A DNA stretch of 64,000 nt from Paenibacillus sp. PCH8 (GCF_002968835.1 NZ_PKQK01000003.1:310001-374000); one strand, 5' to 3'. Counted from the stretch's first letter, positions 18,856 through 28,882 are shown. Made by a program: numbers and translations. Notes: generated from the sequence alone by a model not told the origin.

Positions 18856-20360
18856 TAGACGTCACCCTCTATCACAGATTCACGCTCATCTGTTCCGAGA
18901 TCGCTCCTTGTCATGGAGAAACCCTGGAATCCATATGGCGGCCTCGGCTCGGTATATACTTTGCCTTCTCCCTCTTTTACTTTCTCCAGCACCGTTTCCC
19001 AAGTCCGATTATTGGATTCAAATGAAACCTCACTGAGCTGCTCGAATCGACCTAACAGTCTTCGTCCAATCTGATAGATCAGATGTTGAATGGATGCAGA
19101 GCGACACTCATGAAATACCGCCGCAGCCAAATCTCTGACCTGTTCCGCCGCTACATAACGTCCACGCTGATCATCCATGCCATCTTCCGGTGCCTCGTAA
19201 CGCCAGTTGATATTCAGGACAATAAAAAGCGGACAATCCTGCGTCTCTGCTAGGGTTGTATATTCATCCTGCACAAATTCGGCAAACGCACTTCCCCTGA
19301 CCTTGATCAACCTCAGATCGGCTACACCACTGAAATGGTTGCCAAGTTCAATCGAGCCACCTGTTCGTTCCGCCTCCACGGCTGCCGTGGCGCGGTCATT
19401 CTGTGAACAACGGAATACGAGCGTACTTGGTCGATAACGGTCTTCCAATCTAATTGGTATATCCTCAAATGAAATCTGGTCCGCTGTCATCTGAACCTTG
19501 ATCATCTGCGGATACGTCTCCAGGAAACGCCGACTTACCAGCGCAAGAAATCCTTCAACCGTAGCCCCTGTGTAATCCGCTGCATGTTTGAGAATGAAAT
19601 TCTTCATGGAATCAGTTGCTACCACCAACGAATTATCTCCTTCTATAAAAGAAGGCAAAAATTCATCGCCTTGCACAGCGATCTTGATGTTCAAACCGAA
19701 CAGAATATTGCTGCGTCCCGTAAACGGAGATTCCGGGATCGGCTGTACACCAATCAGCGGCTTGACGTAGGAACGGTACATCCACACATCCCCTTTACCG
19801 TAATACATGGTCCGCTGTTGCAGTACCTCTGACTTCTTCACCAGCTCATGTTCATGACCAACCTGCGCCAGCCATTGCTGCAAGCGAATAGCAGCAATCT
19901 TGAATACTTCCTTCAGGGCAGTCTCGAATTCTTCTTCCCTGCCTCTACGACAACGCTGCCGCATCGACTCCAGAATTGACCCTGCGGTATGCCCTTTCAC
20001 GGCCAGTATAAAAGGAAAGCCGAATTGGCTAGTATAGACTTGGTTTAATTGACGAAGTTCGTTGTATTGCTCTTGTGAAAGTGAATCAAGTCCCGCACCC
20101 ACTTGCTCCTTCACGGAGTTACTGCTCATGCTGATCCGTGCGCCAAGATCCGGGTGATTCCGAAGCAGTTGTAATTTTACTTGATGCTCCGACGTCCACA
20201 CCACGTTCCTCATCACATTCATCATCTGTTCATATGAATCGAAAGGTCGTGAAGCTGCGGCACGCTCGGCTACCCACGGTGATTCTTCGAATAATACGCC
20301 AAACGTATGCACGAACTGCGTGATAGACCAGTTGTTAACGAGTTTAATGAAGTCGCTCAT
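18855..20360 (-). CDS. pucL: Bifunctional OHCU decarboxylase-uricase PucL
   Basis: Fusion of two urate-pathway enzymes, as in B. subtilis PucL (494 residues; here 501). Residues about 1-170 are the OHCU decarboxylase domain, with FEESPWV and the catalytic NHPDLGARI (His69). Residues about 175-500 are the cofactor-free urate oxidase, with the YGKGDVWMYRSY entry strand and the second T-fold half. It is first gene of the operon, behind CGGAGG and a perfect TnrA/GlnR box. Together with PucM it converts urate to S-allantoin. Confidence 0.95.
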   Translation of the reverse strand: MSDFIKLVNNWSITQFVHTFGVLFEESPWVAERAAASRPFDSYEQMMNVMRNVVWTSEHQVKLQLLRNHPDLGARISMSSNSVKEQVGAGLDSLSQEQYNELRQLNQVYTSQFGFPFILAVKGHTAGSILESMRQRCRRGREEEFETALKEVFKIAAIRLQQWLAQVGHEHELVKKSEVLQQRTMYYGKGDVWMYRSYVKPLIGVQPIPESPFTGRSNILFGLNIKIAVQGDEFLPSFIEGDNSLVVATDSMKNFILKHAADYTGATVEGFLALVSRRFLETYPQMIKVQMTADQISFEDIPIRLEDRYRPSTLVFRCSQNDRATAAVEAERTGGSIELGNHFSGVADLRLIKVRGSAFAEFVQDEYTTLAETQDCPLFIVLNINWRYEAPEDGMDDQRGRYVAAEQVRDLAAAVFHECRSASIQHLIYQIGRRLLGRFEQLSEVSFESNNRTWETVLEKVKEGEGKVYTEPRPPYGFQGFSMTRSDLGTDERESVIEGDV

Positions 20361-20439
20361 GTTAGAACCTCCGGTCTGTGATTATTGTTCTTCATTCTAA
20401 GTGCCGTTCATTACTGCGACAATAATATTTACGCAATTT

Positions 20440-20456
20440 TGTAATATAACATAACA
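20440..20456 (-). promoter_or_regulatory. TnrA/GlnR box upstream of pucL operon
   Basis: TGTAATATAACATAACA matches TGTNA-N7-TNACA at every defined position. It lies about 80 bases before the pucL start. In B. subtilis several puc transcription units are TnrA-activated on poor nitrogen sources. Confidence 0.7.
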
Positions 20457-20492
20457 TCGGGGAGGTGATTTGTTTGCTATGCACGAGAAGAT

Positions 20493-20505
20493 GAGCTTTG
20501 GTTGT
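20493..20505 (+). promoter_or_regulatory. PucR-box-like sequence upstream of pucL
   Basis: Forward strand GAGCTTTGGTTGT shares the CNTTGGTT core of the B. subtilis PucR box but departs from the flanking A/T positions. It shares CTTTGGTTG with the sequence in the pucB-pucC gap. The orientation is opposite to transcription, so this is tentative. Confidence 0.3.
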
Positions 20506-20510
20506 CTTTG

Positions 20511-20558
20511 AACACGAAAGAACCGCACTCCATCAAGGAAATGCGGTTCTTTCGTGTT
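20511..20558 (-). terminator. Terminator of pucR
   Basis: 17-bp perfect inverted repeat (20511-20527 and 20542-20558; arm contains GAAAGAACCGCA). It lies 36 bases after the pucR stop and separates pucR from the pucL operon. Confidence 0.75.
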
Positions 20559-20593
20559 GCCCAGCAACAGAGTAATATGGCACAACGTCCGGT

Positions 20594-22216
20594 CTAGCGT
20601 TGATAATTTTGCGACCTTACAGCTGCTTTGTCTCGAACAAACTTGCGGAATGTGAATACCAGCTTTAACTTGAGCAGATCATTCGTCTTTTTAAAATCCA
20701 TTTGCAGCAAACTGCCCACTTTCTCCATACGATAGGTGACCGTATTGCGATGCACGAACAGCTGCTTGGCCGCTTCATTGATCAGTCCGTCATTTTCAAT
20801 AAAGGATTCCAATGTATTCATCAGAACCTGATTGGGGTCGCCATCCCTGGCAAGTAACGGTTCCAGCACTTTATTGCAATAGTTCTCCATAATGTTATCC
20901 GGTACATGTTGAAACACATAGGCGAATTCAAGCATTTCAAATTGCAGTGCCCGATCTTTCATGCCGAATCGACGAGCCAGTTGTCGTGTATCCAGGCACT
21001 CCTGGTAAGCTTCACGGAGCGATTTGGGCTCATGCTTCATTTTGCTGATCCAGAAACGCGGAGCCGGTTCACCTTTCACTTCTTGCGCAGCCAGAACATC
21101 ACCAAAACGGTTCAACAGAAAAGCCGATAGCTCCTCTCCGTAATCTCGCCCGGTTGGACAGGTGTAGATGGACAGAATCCCGTCCTCGATCTGAAAATGC
21201 TGTGAGGCCGTATATTGCATCAGTGGATTGTATTGTAACTCACGATGAATCTGTTTAAGCAGTTTTCCCTCGGCAAACAACGTCGGCTCAAGCGTGATCA
21301 ACACACATTGATAGGTTCCTTGAAACAGATGTACACCTTTATTTTCACTTAAAGTGGTCAATTCCTCAATAGTCATTTTGTTATCCAAATACTGTGCAAG
21401 CAGTGTTCGCATCTCATCTTGCACCGTCGGATTAATATGCTCACGGTACGTCATATCCATATAGAATGCCAGTACATCGGCTGCCTGTTGGAATAGCTCC
21501 TCCTCTGCTCGAAGTGACAAGGCGGAATCGGTAAACACAAGCAAGGACCCGTATTCTTCATCATTTTGCTTAATGGGTACGCGATGACAGCTCCCCTGAT
21601 TCCATTTCACCCGGTGCATGACGGATTTCCAAGGCCAGCCCTGTGTTACAGCATTGCCTGCAATCCCTTCACTGCCATAGAGCACATGCCCACGAGAACC
21701 AACGACTGCAAGCGGATGATTGAGCACAGTCGCAAGTTCGGCAAATACATTGCGATGTTGCTGCTGTTGCAGTGCAAACTGCATTAATTTCTTCTGCTTC
21801 TGCACAACTTCATGCAGCAATCGGTTACTGCGTTCATGTTCAGCCTTGAACAAAGCATTCATCTGGTCGGAAAAGGTGAATTGGAATGGAAGTTCCAGCA
21901 GCGGCAACTGAAGCCGATCTGCTTCTTCCACAATGCCTTGGGGAATAGACTGCCAGAAGCGTCCCAGCTTGATCCCGAGTCCCGCACAACCACGTTCATT
22001 CAAGCGTCGCATCAAACGCATTGCATCCGTCTCACTGTCTTTCATAATGAAGGCGGTGGTGAACAGCATCTCACCGGATTTAATCCAATCCGCAATATCA
22101 GGAGCGTCCATGACGTTAACGGATTTCATTATCCGCGAAGTCCCTTCTCCGCCCGCAATCAGTTTGGCTTCTGAGAGCGGGTATACCTGTAAAGCCTCTT
22201 TAACCGTAAGCTGCAT
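20594..22216 (-). CDS. pucR: Purine catabolism regulator PucR
   Basis: Transcriptional activator of puc genes that responds to allantoin-type effectors in B. subtilis. The ATG at 22216 is chosen because GGGAGGTAG lies six bases upstream. The 540 residues comprise the N-terminal PucR ligand domain (about 1-125, VKEALQVYPLSEAKLIAGGEG, GEMLFTTAF), a central GGDEF-like/CdaR domain, and the C-terminal PucR/CdaR helix-turn-helix (NDGLINEAAKQLFVHRNTVT) that defines the family. It is separately transcribed from the operon, with a TnrA/GlnR box 115 bases upstream and its own terminator. Confidence 0.93.
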   Translation of the reverse strand: MQLTVKEALQVYPLSEAKLIAGGEGTSRIMKSVNVMDAPDIADWIKSGEMLFTTAFIMKDSETDAMRLMRRLNERGCAGLGIKLGRFWQSIPQGIVEEADRLQLPLLELPFQFTFSDQMNALFKAEHERSNRLLHEVVQKQKKLMQFALQQQQHRNVFAELATVLNHPLAVVGSRGHVLYGSEGIAGNAVTQGWPWKSVMHRVKWNQGSCHRVPIKQNDEEYGSLLVFTDSALSLRAEEELFQQAADVLAFYMDMTYREHINPTVQDEMRTLLAQYLDNKMTIEELTTLSENKGVHLFQGTYQCVLITLEPTLFAEGKLLKQIHRELQYNPLMQYTASQHFQIEDGILSIYTCPTGRDYGEELSAFLLNRFGDVLAAQEVKGEPAPRFWISKMKHEPKSLREAYQECLDTRQLARRFGMKDRALQFEMLEFAYVFQHVPDNIMENYCNKVLEPLLARDGDPNQVLMNTLESFIENDGLINEAAKQLFVHRNTVTYRMEKVGSLLQMDFKKTNDLLKLKLVFTFRKFVRDKAAVRSQNYQR

Positions 22217-22330
22217 GGACACTACCTCCCATATATATAACACAATTAAGTGTCATTATCGTTTTCTCGGCTTAATTCCAAAGACAATTTCCAAATTAAG
22301 TCTAAATAAACAATTTGAACTTGTATTTGT

Positions 22331-22347
22331 TGTTAAGTATTATAACA
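22331..22347 (-). promoter_or_regulatory. TnrA/GlnR box upstream of pucR
   Basis: Reverse strand TGTTATAATACTTAACA matches TGTNA-N7-TNACA perfectly. It fits the known TnrA activation of pucR in B. subtilis. Confidence 0.7.
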
Positions 22348-22373
22348 TCTAATTTCAAAACAAAGCTCACACG

Positions 22374-22434
22374 ACAAAAAAATAAAACCTATGACCCAAT
22401 TCAGCACATACTCCTGTAATTGGCATAGGTTTTG
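22374..22434 (-). terminator. Terminator of hybrid sensor kinase gene
   Basis: Reverse-strand stem AAAACCTATG...CATAGGTTTT with an inner AATTGG/CCAATT pairing and one bulge, followed by TTTTATTTTTTT. It begins six bases after the kinase stop codon. Confidence 0.8.
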
Positions 22435-22440
22435 TTTCGA

Positions 22441-25185
22441 TCAGATCTCTACTGTTTCGTGATTCATCCATAATTTCATGCGGGATAATACTTCTTTGAT
22501 ATTCAGCGGTTTGCTGAGATAGTCCGAAGCGCCTGCCACAATACATTTCTCGCGATCCTCTTTCATGGCCTTGGCTGTCAGCGCAATAATCGGAAGCTGA
22601 GTCAAGCCCAGTCGTTCCCGAATCTGACGAGTCGTCTCATAGCCATCCAGTTCCGGCATCATGATATCCATCATGATGATATCTGGCTTGAGGCCTCCAT
22701 GCTCCAGTAATTCCAGACATTCATTCCCGTTCTGAGCTGATATGACATTCATGCCATATTGCTCAAGCGCGTTAGCTAGTGCATATACATTACGTATATC
22801 ATCATCAACGACAAGGACCAGACGACCGCGGAGCAACGATTCTTCCAGAGGTGTCAATAAAACATCAGATTGTCCTGGGCTTAATGTAGGAAGCTTGTTG
22901 ATCTCAGGTGTTGTGCTGGCTGCCTCATTCAGGAACAACCGTGAAGCTTGCATCGTCTCAGGTTCATCTTTTCTTAGTGGCAGGAACAGTGTGAACACAC
23001 TGCCATGTCCTTCACGGCTTGTTGCCGAGATCGAACCCCCTAGCAGGGTCGCAAGCGATTGAGAGATGGATAACCCAAGTCCCGTTCCCCCGTATTTTCG
23101 TGCCGTAGCCCCATCTGCCTGCTTGAATGCATCGAAGATTTGCACGAGTTTGTTATCCGGAATCCCGATACCTGTATCACTGACGGAGAAAGCAATCACG
23201 TCTGTCTCTTGGCCTTTTACTTCAGGATGAGCCAGACTCATTCTGGAGATGGTTAGGGCAACTTCACCCTCACTGGTGAACTTGAATGCATTCGAGAGCA
23301 GGTTCCTGAGAATCTGATGCAATCTCATCTCATCGGTCACGATCGTTTCCGGCAAAGGACTTTGGAGCTGAATCCGGAAATCTATTTTTTTCTGCTCCGC
23401 TGCTTTCAGGAAATTCTGATTCATGACTTCAGGCAGACTGCCCAGATAGACATCGTCGAAATCTACTTTCATCTGCCCGGCTTCCACCTTGGACAGATCC
23501 AGAATATCATTGATCAGATTCAGCAGGTCCTTACCTGATTTGTGAATGACTGAAGCATAGTTCTGCTCTTCACTATTTAAGTGATGATTTTTATTTTCAG
23601 ACAATATCTCGGATAAAATCAACATGCTGTTGAGCGGTGTCCGCAGTTCATGAGACATGTTAGCCAAGAATTCGGATTTGTATCCCGAGCTAGTTCGTAA
23701 CTGATCTGCCACAACCGCAAGTTCATTGGCTGATGTCTCTGCCGTGCTCTTCTGTATTTCCAGACGATCGTTCAGCATATGAAGCTCTTCAGTCTGCATT
23801 TGCAGTTCCTCCGTCTGGGACAGCATTTCTTCCGTCTGAGCCTGAAGTTTCTCCGACTGTGCCTGTAATTCTTCATTCAGGACTTGAGACTCATCATACA
23901 AGTGCTGTAATTCCATACGAGTAACTGTCGAGTGAAGTGAAACACCGAAAATGTCAGTCAGTTCATGAATCAGTTTCATATCCTTCTCTTGCAGCGGCTT
24001 CATCGAAGCGAGCTCGATTACTGCGATGGTTCTACCTTCAAATAAGACCGGTACTACCGTAAGGGATGTGGCAGATGCATGCCCAAGGCCCGAAGAGATT
24101 CGGATATAATTTTGAGGCAAATCATTCATGCGCAAAACTCGCTTCTCAACAGCACTTTGACCTACAAGTCCCTCACCTGGAGCAAGCGACACTTTACCAA
24201 GTGAACGTTCTTTCTCCCCATCGGCAGCGTATGCTGCTACACGCAGAAGTCGATTATCTTTCCAATAATATAAGACGCTATATGGAACCTCCAACAGAAT
24301 GGCAAGCTCGTTCAAGAACAAGCGTGATAATCCTTCCAGGTTGGTCGGGTTCTGCAAGAGTGTGGCAGTCCCTGTGATCTGATCTTTGATCCGATTCTGT
24401 TCCTGCACTTCATCCAGCAACTTGTTCGTTTCATGCCCCAGATCACCCACTTCGTCGCGTGATCGCACCTGAATTCTCTGCTTCAGGTTTCCACCTCTAG
24501 AGATATCGCTGATCGTTTGCATAACATCTCGCAACGTTTTGACAATATTCCCTGAAATGACGAACGCAGCGGTGACGGATAGTGCAGCAATAATGCCCCA
24601 CAGCGTATACATAATTGTCAGCAGTGCGGAGCTGCGTCTGGCAAGGTCCGTTACCCTTGCTTCAGTCAGAGTAATTTCGGTGTTACGGAAGGTTGTGAGT
24701 TGGGACCTCAGCAGATCAATTTCCGTTTTACCCGGATCAGATTGGAAGAACTCAATAACTTTCGCTTGATCCCCTTGCTTTTTCAAGTCCACGGACGGTT
24801 CCCCGGCGATCTCAATCCAGCGTATAATATGTGCCTTGATGTTCTGCAGACTCTGCTGCTGTGAAGGATTGTCACGAATGAGAGCAATCAACTGATCATA
24901 GTTGGAACTCCACTGAGAGAGCCCTTGAGAATAAGGTTCCAGGTAACTTTCATTGCCTGTAAGCATGAATCCACGCTGTCCCGTTTCCATATTCAAGACA
25001 TTTTTTTCAATCGCGTTAGTCAGATTATGCACTTCCAGATCATGATGGCTAATAAAATCATTTTCCTTCTGTAACACATTAATTTGGGCCGTAAGAACCA
25101 GCAAGAAAGCACCAAATAAAAGCACAACCACAAGATAGCCCATTAGAATTTTGGAGCGTATCGTAAATCTTCTCGTTTTTGACAA
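22441..25185 (-). CDS. Hybrid sensor histidine kinase (CHASE3-HAMP-GAF-HisKA-HATPase-REC)
   Basis: Membrane signalling protein; signal unknown. The TTG at 25185 is chosen because GGAGG lies eight bases before it; an ATG 42 bases upstream has no ribosome site. Order in 914 residues: TM1 about 15-35; extracytoplasmic CHASE3 (METGQRGFMLTGNESYLEPY); TM2 about 190-210; HAMP; GAF about 275-420; a coiled coil of Gln/Glu-rich heptads (QTEELQMQTEELH) about 430-490; HisKA with phospho-accepting His512 in SHELRTPLNS; HATPase with N, G1 (DTGIGIP) and G2 (GGTGLGL) boxes; and C-terminal REC with phospho-acceptor D840 in MMDIMMPELDG. It has its own promoter and terminator, so it is monocistronic. There is no adjacent response regulator. 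Confidence 0.92.
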   Translation of the reverse strand: MSKTRRFTIRSKILMGYLVVVLLFGAFLLVLTAQINVLQKENDFISHHDLEVHNLTNAIEKNVLNMETGQRGFMLTGNESYLEPYSQGLSQWSSNYDQLIALIRDNPSQQQSLQNIKAHIIRWIEIAGEPSVDLKKQGDQAKVIEFFQSDPGKTEIDLLRSQLTTFRNTEITLTEARVTDLARRSSALLTIMYTLWGIIAALSVTAAFVISGNIVKTLRDVMQTISDISRGGNLKQRIQVRSRDEVGDLGHETNKLLDEVQEQNRIKDQITGTATLLQNPTNLEGLSRLFLNELAILLEVPYSVLYYWKDNRLLRVAAYAADGEKERSLGKVSLAPGEGLVGQSAVEKRVLRMNDLPQNYIRISSGLGHASATSLTVVPVLFEGRTIAVIELASMKPLQEKDMKLIHELTDIFGVSLHSTVTRMELQHLYDESQVLNEELQAQSEKLQAQTEEMLSQTEELQMQTEELHMLNDRLEIQKSTAETSANELAVVADQLRTSSGYKSEFLANMSHELRTPLNSMLILSEILSENKNHHLNSEEQNYASVIHKSGKDLLNLINDILDLSKVEAGQMKVDFDDVYLGSLPEVMNQNFLKAAEQKKIDFRIQLQSPLPETIVTDEMRLHQILRNLLSNAFKFTSEGEVALTISRMSLAHPEVKGQETDVIAFSVSDTGIGIPDNKLVQIFDAFKQADGATARKYGGTGLGLSISQSLATLLGGSISATSREGHGSVFTLFLPLRKDEPETMQASRLFLNEAASTTPEINKLPTLSPGQSDVLLTPLEESLLRGRLVLVVDDDIRNVYALANALEQYGMNVISAQNGNECLELLEHGGLKPDIIMMDIMMPELDGYETTRQIRERLGLTQLPIIALTAKAMKEDREKCIVAGASDYLSKPLNIKEVLSRMKLWMNHETVEI

Positions 25186-25245
25186 CGCGGAAACCTCCAA
25201 ATATATACGAATCCCATTCACGTTCATTAAAACTGTTGCATATGT

Positions 25246-25274
25246 ATTTTATATGTATACGTATAGTCTGACAA
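25246..25274 (-). promoter_or_regulatory. Sigma-A promoter of sensor kinase gene
   Basis: Reverse strand TTGTCA (25269-25274), a 17-base spacer, then TAAAAT (25246-25251), about 60 bases before the TTG start. Confidence 0.6.
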
Positions 25275-25312
25275 GCTTTAAGTTCATCGTTAAGTTCATT
25301 AATTCTCATTAG

Positions 25313-25338
25313 AAAAACGACCTGCTTGTACAGGTCGT
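25313..25338 (-). terminator. Terminator of fumC
   Basis: Reverse strand ACGACCTG-tacaag-CAGGTCGT followed by T5, 34 bases after the fumC stop. Confidence 0.85.
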
Positions 25339-25371
25339 CTTCTTCATCCATACTCCTCAGATAGGCTGGAT

Positions 25372-26760
25372 TTAAGCCTTTGGCGCAATCATTTTGGCCG
25401 GATCGACATATTGATCAAATTGTTCCTCGGTAAGCAAGCCCGTTTGTAACGTCGCCTGCTTCAAAGACAAGCCTTCTTTATGCGCAAGCTTCGCGATTTT
25501 GGCTGCATTCTCATATCCAATGTACGGATTCAGTGCTGTAACCAGCATCAGCGAATTGTCCAGATTATGTTTAATCTGTTCCAGGTTAGGCTCGATGCCT
25601 ACAGCACACTTGTCATTAAACGCAATAATGGAGTCTGCGAGCAGTTTCACGGATTGCAGGAAGTTATAGATGATCACTGGTTTGAATACATTTAGCTCAA
25701 AATTACCTTGACTCGCTGCAAAGCCAATTGCTGCATCATTACCCATCACTTGGGTCACCACCATGGTGATCGCCTCGCTCTGAGTTGGATTGACTTTACC
25801 AGGCATAATGGAGCTGCCCGGCTCATTCTCCGGAATCCGAATCTCGCCGAGTCCACTGCGTGGGCCGCTGGCTAACCAGCGAACATCGTTGGCGATTTTC
25901 ATTAAGTCAGCTGCAAGCGCTTTAACTGCACCGTGTGTATACACGACTTCATCATGACTTGTAAGCGCGTGGAATTTGTTCGGTGCAGACACAAAATCTT
26001 TACCTGTATGCTTACCAATCTCTTTGGCTGTGAAATCTCCAAAGTCAGGATGCGCGTTAATGCCAGTTCCCACGGCTGTACCGCCAATGGCAAGTTCCTT
26101 CATATATTGAACACTGTCTCGAATCATGCGCTCACTCTTGTCCAGCATGGCTTCCCAACCACTGATTTCCTGCCCAAGCGTGATGGGCGTTGCATCCTGA
26201 AGGTGAGTACGTCCGATTTTGATGATATCCTTAAACGTGTCCGACTTGTCAGCAAAAGTAGCTTTTAATACCGCAATGGCTGGTAAGAGTTGGTCCTCAA
26301 CAGCCAGTACACCGGCTACATGCAGAGCGGTTGGGAAAGTATCATTAGAGCTCTGCGACATGTTCACATCATCATTCGGATGCAAGCGCTCCTCCTTGCC
26401 CTTCTGCTCCAGCAGCTGGTTACCCAGATTGGCGATCACTTCGTTCACATTCATATTCGATTGCGTTCCGCTTCCAGTCTGCCACACGACCAGCGGGAAA
26501 TGGTCATCAATTCGTCCTGCAATAATCTCATCTGCCGCATAAGCGATGGCATCTGACTTGGCCGCAGATAATTTGCCTAATTTATGGTTGCTGGCCGCAG
26601 CACTTTTTTTCAAAATGGCAAGGGCACGAACAACTTCCATCGGCATATGTTCGCGGCCAATCGGAAAGTTCTCCTTGCTGCGCTGCGTCTGAGCTCCCCA
26701 CAGCCTGTCGGCTGGTACTTTCATTTCGCCTAACGTATCTCTCTCAATGCGGTATTCCAC
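25372..26760 (-). CDS. fumC: Class II fumarate hydratase FumC/CitG
   Basis: TCA-cycle enzyme that interconverts fumarate and malate; cytosolic tetramer. The GTG start at 26760 is chosen because GGAGGAGG lies eight bases upstream and the product then begins [21 protein letters not shown], the usual family start. The 462 residues equal B. subtilis CitG. The aspartase/fumarase signature [15 protein letters not shown] and the substrate-binding [10 protein letters not shown] and [11 protein letters not shown] motifs are intact. Monocistronic. Confidence 0.95.
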   Translation of the reverse strand: MEYRIERDTLGEMKVPADRLWGAQTQRSKENFPIGREHMPMEVVRALAILKKSAAASNHKLGKLSAAKSDAIAYAADEIIAGRIDDHFPLVVWQTGSGTQSNMNVNEVIANLGNQLLEQKGKEERLHPNDDVNMSQSSNDTFPTALHVAGVLAVEDQLLPAIAVLKATFADKSDTFKDIIKIGRTHLQDATPITLGQEISGWEAMLDKSERMIRDSVQYMKELAIGGTAVGTGINAHPDFGDFTAKEIGKHTGKDFVSAPNKFHALTSHDEVVYTHGAVKALAADLMKIANDVRWLASGPRSGLGEIRIPENEPGSSIMPGKVNPTQSEAITMVVTQVMGNDAAIGFAASQGNFELNVFKPVIIYNFLQSVKLLADSIIAFNDKCAVGIEPNLEQIKHNLDNSLMLVTALNPYIGYENAAKIAKLAHKEGLSLKQATLQTGLLTEEQFDQYVDPAKMIAPKA

Positions 26761-26893
26761 TTGCTTGTCCTCCTCCAAAAAGATGGTTTGGGTCTCTACA
26801 AAGCGTGTCTATCTCGTCATATTATACATGATTTACGAGCAGGTTTTCACCTTTTCGACAAAATTGTAAGCGCAACGCAAAACGAGCATAAGT

Positions 26894-27904
26894 TTATTTT
26901 TGTGCCGCAATTGGATACAGTCGGCTAGTCTGTTCGAATAATTCACCTGGCTGCAAACCGATCAATCCCATTTCCTCCGCCGGGATGCCTTGCACATTCG
27001 GAGCGTTAACCAGATTCATCTGAGGTTCAGGACAGAAGAATTCGCCTCCCATGTCATTGTTCCAGATCATCCAATGTTTGTAGGATGTACCCACATCATA
27101 CACAAGTTTGTCTCCGGTACGTTGATCCGTAAGTTCCATATAGTTACGTCCGTTCTGAGGCTCTGCGGTGTAATGATTATCCATGGCTTCGAAGAACGGA
27201 TTAACACCGTCTTTCTTTAATTGCTCTTCCTCTGGTGTAAGCGGTTGAAATTGTCCTGTTGGCAGAGAACGTTCATTTAATTCACGACGTTGTCCGATCG
27301 TAATTTTTGCCGTGTAATCGGAGGCTTGACTATCCGGTGCAAACGGTACTTTGATCGCCGTGTGGAAAGCAAACAGGTTAGGCATATATTCCTTCCCGTT
27401 ATTACGAACAATCAATTGTTGTTGCAGTCCCAGACTGCTGAGTGAGTAACGAAGCGTTACCGTGAATGTAAAAGGCAGGTACTTGTGGAATGTATGTCCT
27501 TCTTTCACATCCTGGCTAAGCAGCACATAGCTCTCCAGCTCGTCAGATCCATAACCTTCTACCTTCCACTCCGCATCATGTAAGAATCCATGCAAATGGT
27601 TGCCTGTAGCGGGTTCGTTCACTGGCAGTTGATACACTTTGCCATTCCAAGGGAAACGACCATCTTCATAACGGTTTGGTGGTGATAGAATTGGAATACC
27701 ATAGACTGCAGGCGCAGCCATAAAGTCATCCATGTTATCCTGATCCGGCTCTCTCAAGTAACGATATCCCTGTTCTGTATCACGGAAAGCGACGAGGTTA
27801 GCACCCACGCTTGGAATAACTGCCGCTTCAAATTGATTGAAGCGAAGCCAAACGGCGGGTACGCCTCCAAATTGTTCTTCAAATGCTACATTTTGCTGTG
27901 TCAT
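26894..27904 (-). CDS. Aldose 1-epimerase family protein (GalM-like)
   Basis: Probably interconverts alpha and beta anomers of a hexose or binds a related sugar. The 336 residues begin with a beta-strand sugar-epimerase fold and contain GIPILSPPNRYEDGRFPW, with the Arg used in substrate binding, then NHLHGFLHDAEW with the catalytic-type His and FAFHTAIKVPF. Near the C-terminus, FCPEPQMNLVNAPN carries the expected catalytic Glu. GGAGG precedes the ATG at a long spacing of 11. No sugar transporter or kinase lies beside it to narrow the substrate. Confidence 0.85.
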   Translation of the reverse strand: MTQQNVAFEEQFGGVPAVWLRFNQFEAAVIPSVGANLVAFRDTEQGYRYLREPDQDNMDDFMAAPAVYGIPILSPPNRYEDGRFPWNGKVYQLPVNEPATGNHLHGFLHDAEWKVEGYGSDELESYVLLSQDVKEGHTFHKYLPFTFTVTLRYSLSSLGLQQQLIVRNNGKEYMPNLFAFHTAIKVPFAPDSQASDYTAKITIGQRRELNERSLPTGQFQPLTPEEEQLKKDGVNPFFEAMDNHYTAEPQNGRNYMELTDQRTGDKLVYDVGTSYKHWMIWNNDMGGEFFCPEPQMNLVNAPNVQGIPAEEMGLIGLQPGELFEQTSRLYPIAAQK

Positions 27905-28013
27905 CGTTATATGTACCTCCTGCGTACTAAGGTTATATTATACGGCTCGACTATATCATGTCAGAGCACAAAATACCAATCTGTGATAGAGAACAGATTC
28001 ATGTTCATTCCAC

Positions 28014-28045
28014 AAAAAAGACAGCTGCAAACGGATGCGGCTGTC
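28014..28045 (-). terminator. Terminator of MBL-fold gene
   Basis: Reverse strand GACAGC-c-GCA...TGC-a-GCTGTC then T6, 28 bases after the stop. Confidence 0.85.
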
Positions 28046-28072
28046 TCTGTCGCCATTCATATCATGCTTCAA

Positions 28073-28882
28073 TTAATCTACATATTTGCCGTGATCCGGT
28101 ACAGTGCTCTCTTCAAACTCTAAATCAAGCTGTTTCAGGGATTCACTCAGCATATCTCCGCTCAAGGCATGCCCATGCCCGGTAATCGCTAATTTCGGCT
28201 CCAGATGCCTTATTTGCTGAACCGATTGATGGGCTGCCTGCCAATCCGTTGTGAAATAGGACGGCGGGCCATGCAACTGTTTGTCCTGAAGTAACACACT
28301 CCACAGCGATTCCTGCTTCACCGTGATGATGGCGTCCCCTGCAATCAGCAAACGATCCTCTTCCCGAAACAATGACACATGTCCCGGGGTATGACCGGGC
28401 GTGTGCACCCACTCCCATCCTGATGCGCCTGGAACGGTATGATCATTTGGCAGACTGAATATCCGATCATCCAGATTAATGGCTTCATTCGGATAGGCGA
28501 ATGACAACCTGGCCATCAGACCTCCACCCACAGAGGGGTCTGCCGGCGGATAATCTTTTAATCCCGTCAAATAAGGAATCTCAAGCGGATGAGCATAGAC
28601 AGGCACACCCCAGAATTGTTCCAGTTCAATTACCGTTCCGACATGGTCGAAGTGACCATGGGTCAGAATGATTGCAGAAGGCGGACCTTGAAAGCGTTCT
28701 GCTGCAACCTGAACAATATGATCTGTAAATCTCGCCATTCCAGTGTCCACGAGGACCCAATTCCTGCTTCCTGGCTCTCCGATGAACACGACATTAACGA
28801 ATAGTGTACGCAGACTGAGAATATCGGGCGCGACTTCTTCAAGTCCCGTCAACCCTTCTGTAATCAGATTGTCAGATGCCAT
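28073..28882 (-). CDS. MBL-fold metallo-hydrolase
   Basis: Zinc-dependent hydrolase of the metallo-beta-lactamase superfamily. The 269 residues carry the HxHxDH metal site ILTHGHFDHVGTV, the later ligand His in TPGHTPGHVSLF, the bridging Asp in LLIAGDAIIT and the final His in ITGHGHAL. The pattern is that of general glyoxalase II/lactonase-like intracellular members rather than an exported beta-lactamase, as there is no signal peptide. GGGAGG precedes the ATG. Substrate unknown. Confidence 0.85.
   Translation of the reverse strand: MASDNLITEGLTGLEEVAPDILSLRTLFVNVVFIGEPGSRNWVLVDTGMARFTDHIVQVAAERFQGPPSAIILTHGHFDHVGTVIELEQFWGVPVYAHPLEIPYLTGLKDYPPADPSVGGGLMARLSFAYPNEAINLDDRIFSLPNDHTVPGASGWEWVHTPGHTPGHVSLFREEDRLLIAGDAIITVKQESLWSVLLQDKQLHGPPSYFTTDWQAAHQSVQQIRHLEPKLAITGHGHALSGDMLSESLKQLDLEFEESTVPDHGKYVD

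Noticed and set aside
20460..20510. Forward strand GGGGAGGTGATT followed by a 13-codon TTG/ATG frame upstream of pucL
   Set aside because: It is antisense to the puc promoter region, nothing follows it on that strand, and it overlaps regulatory sites; probably chance.
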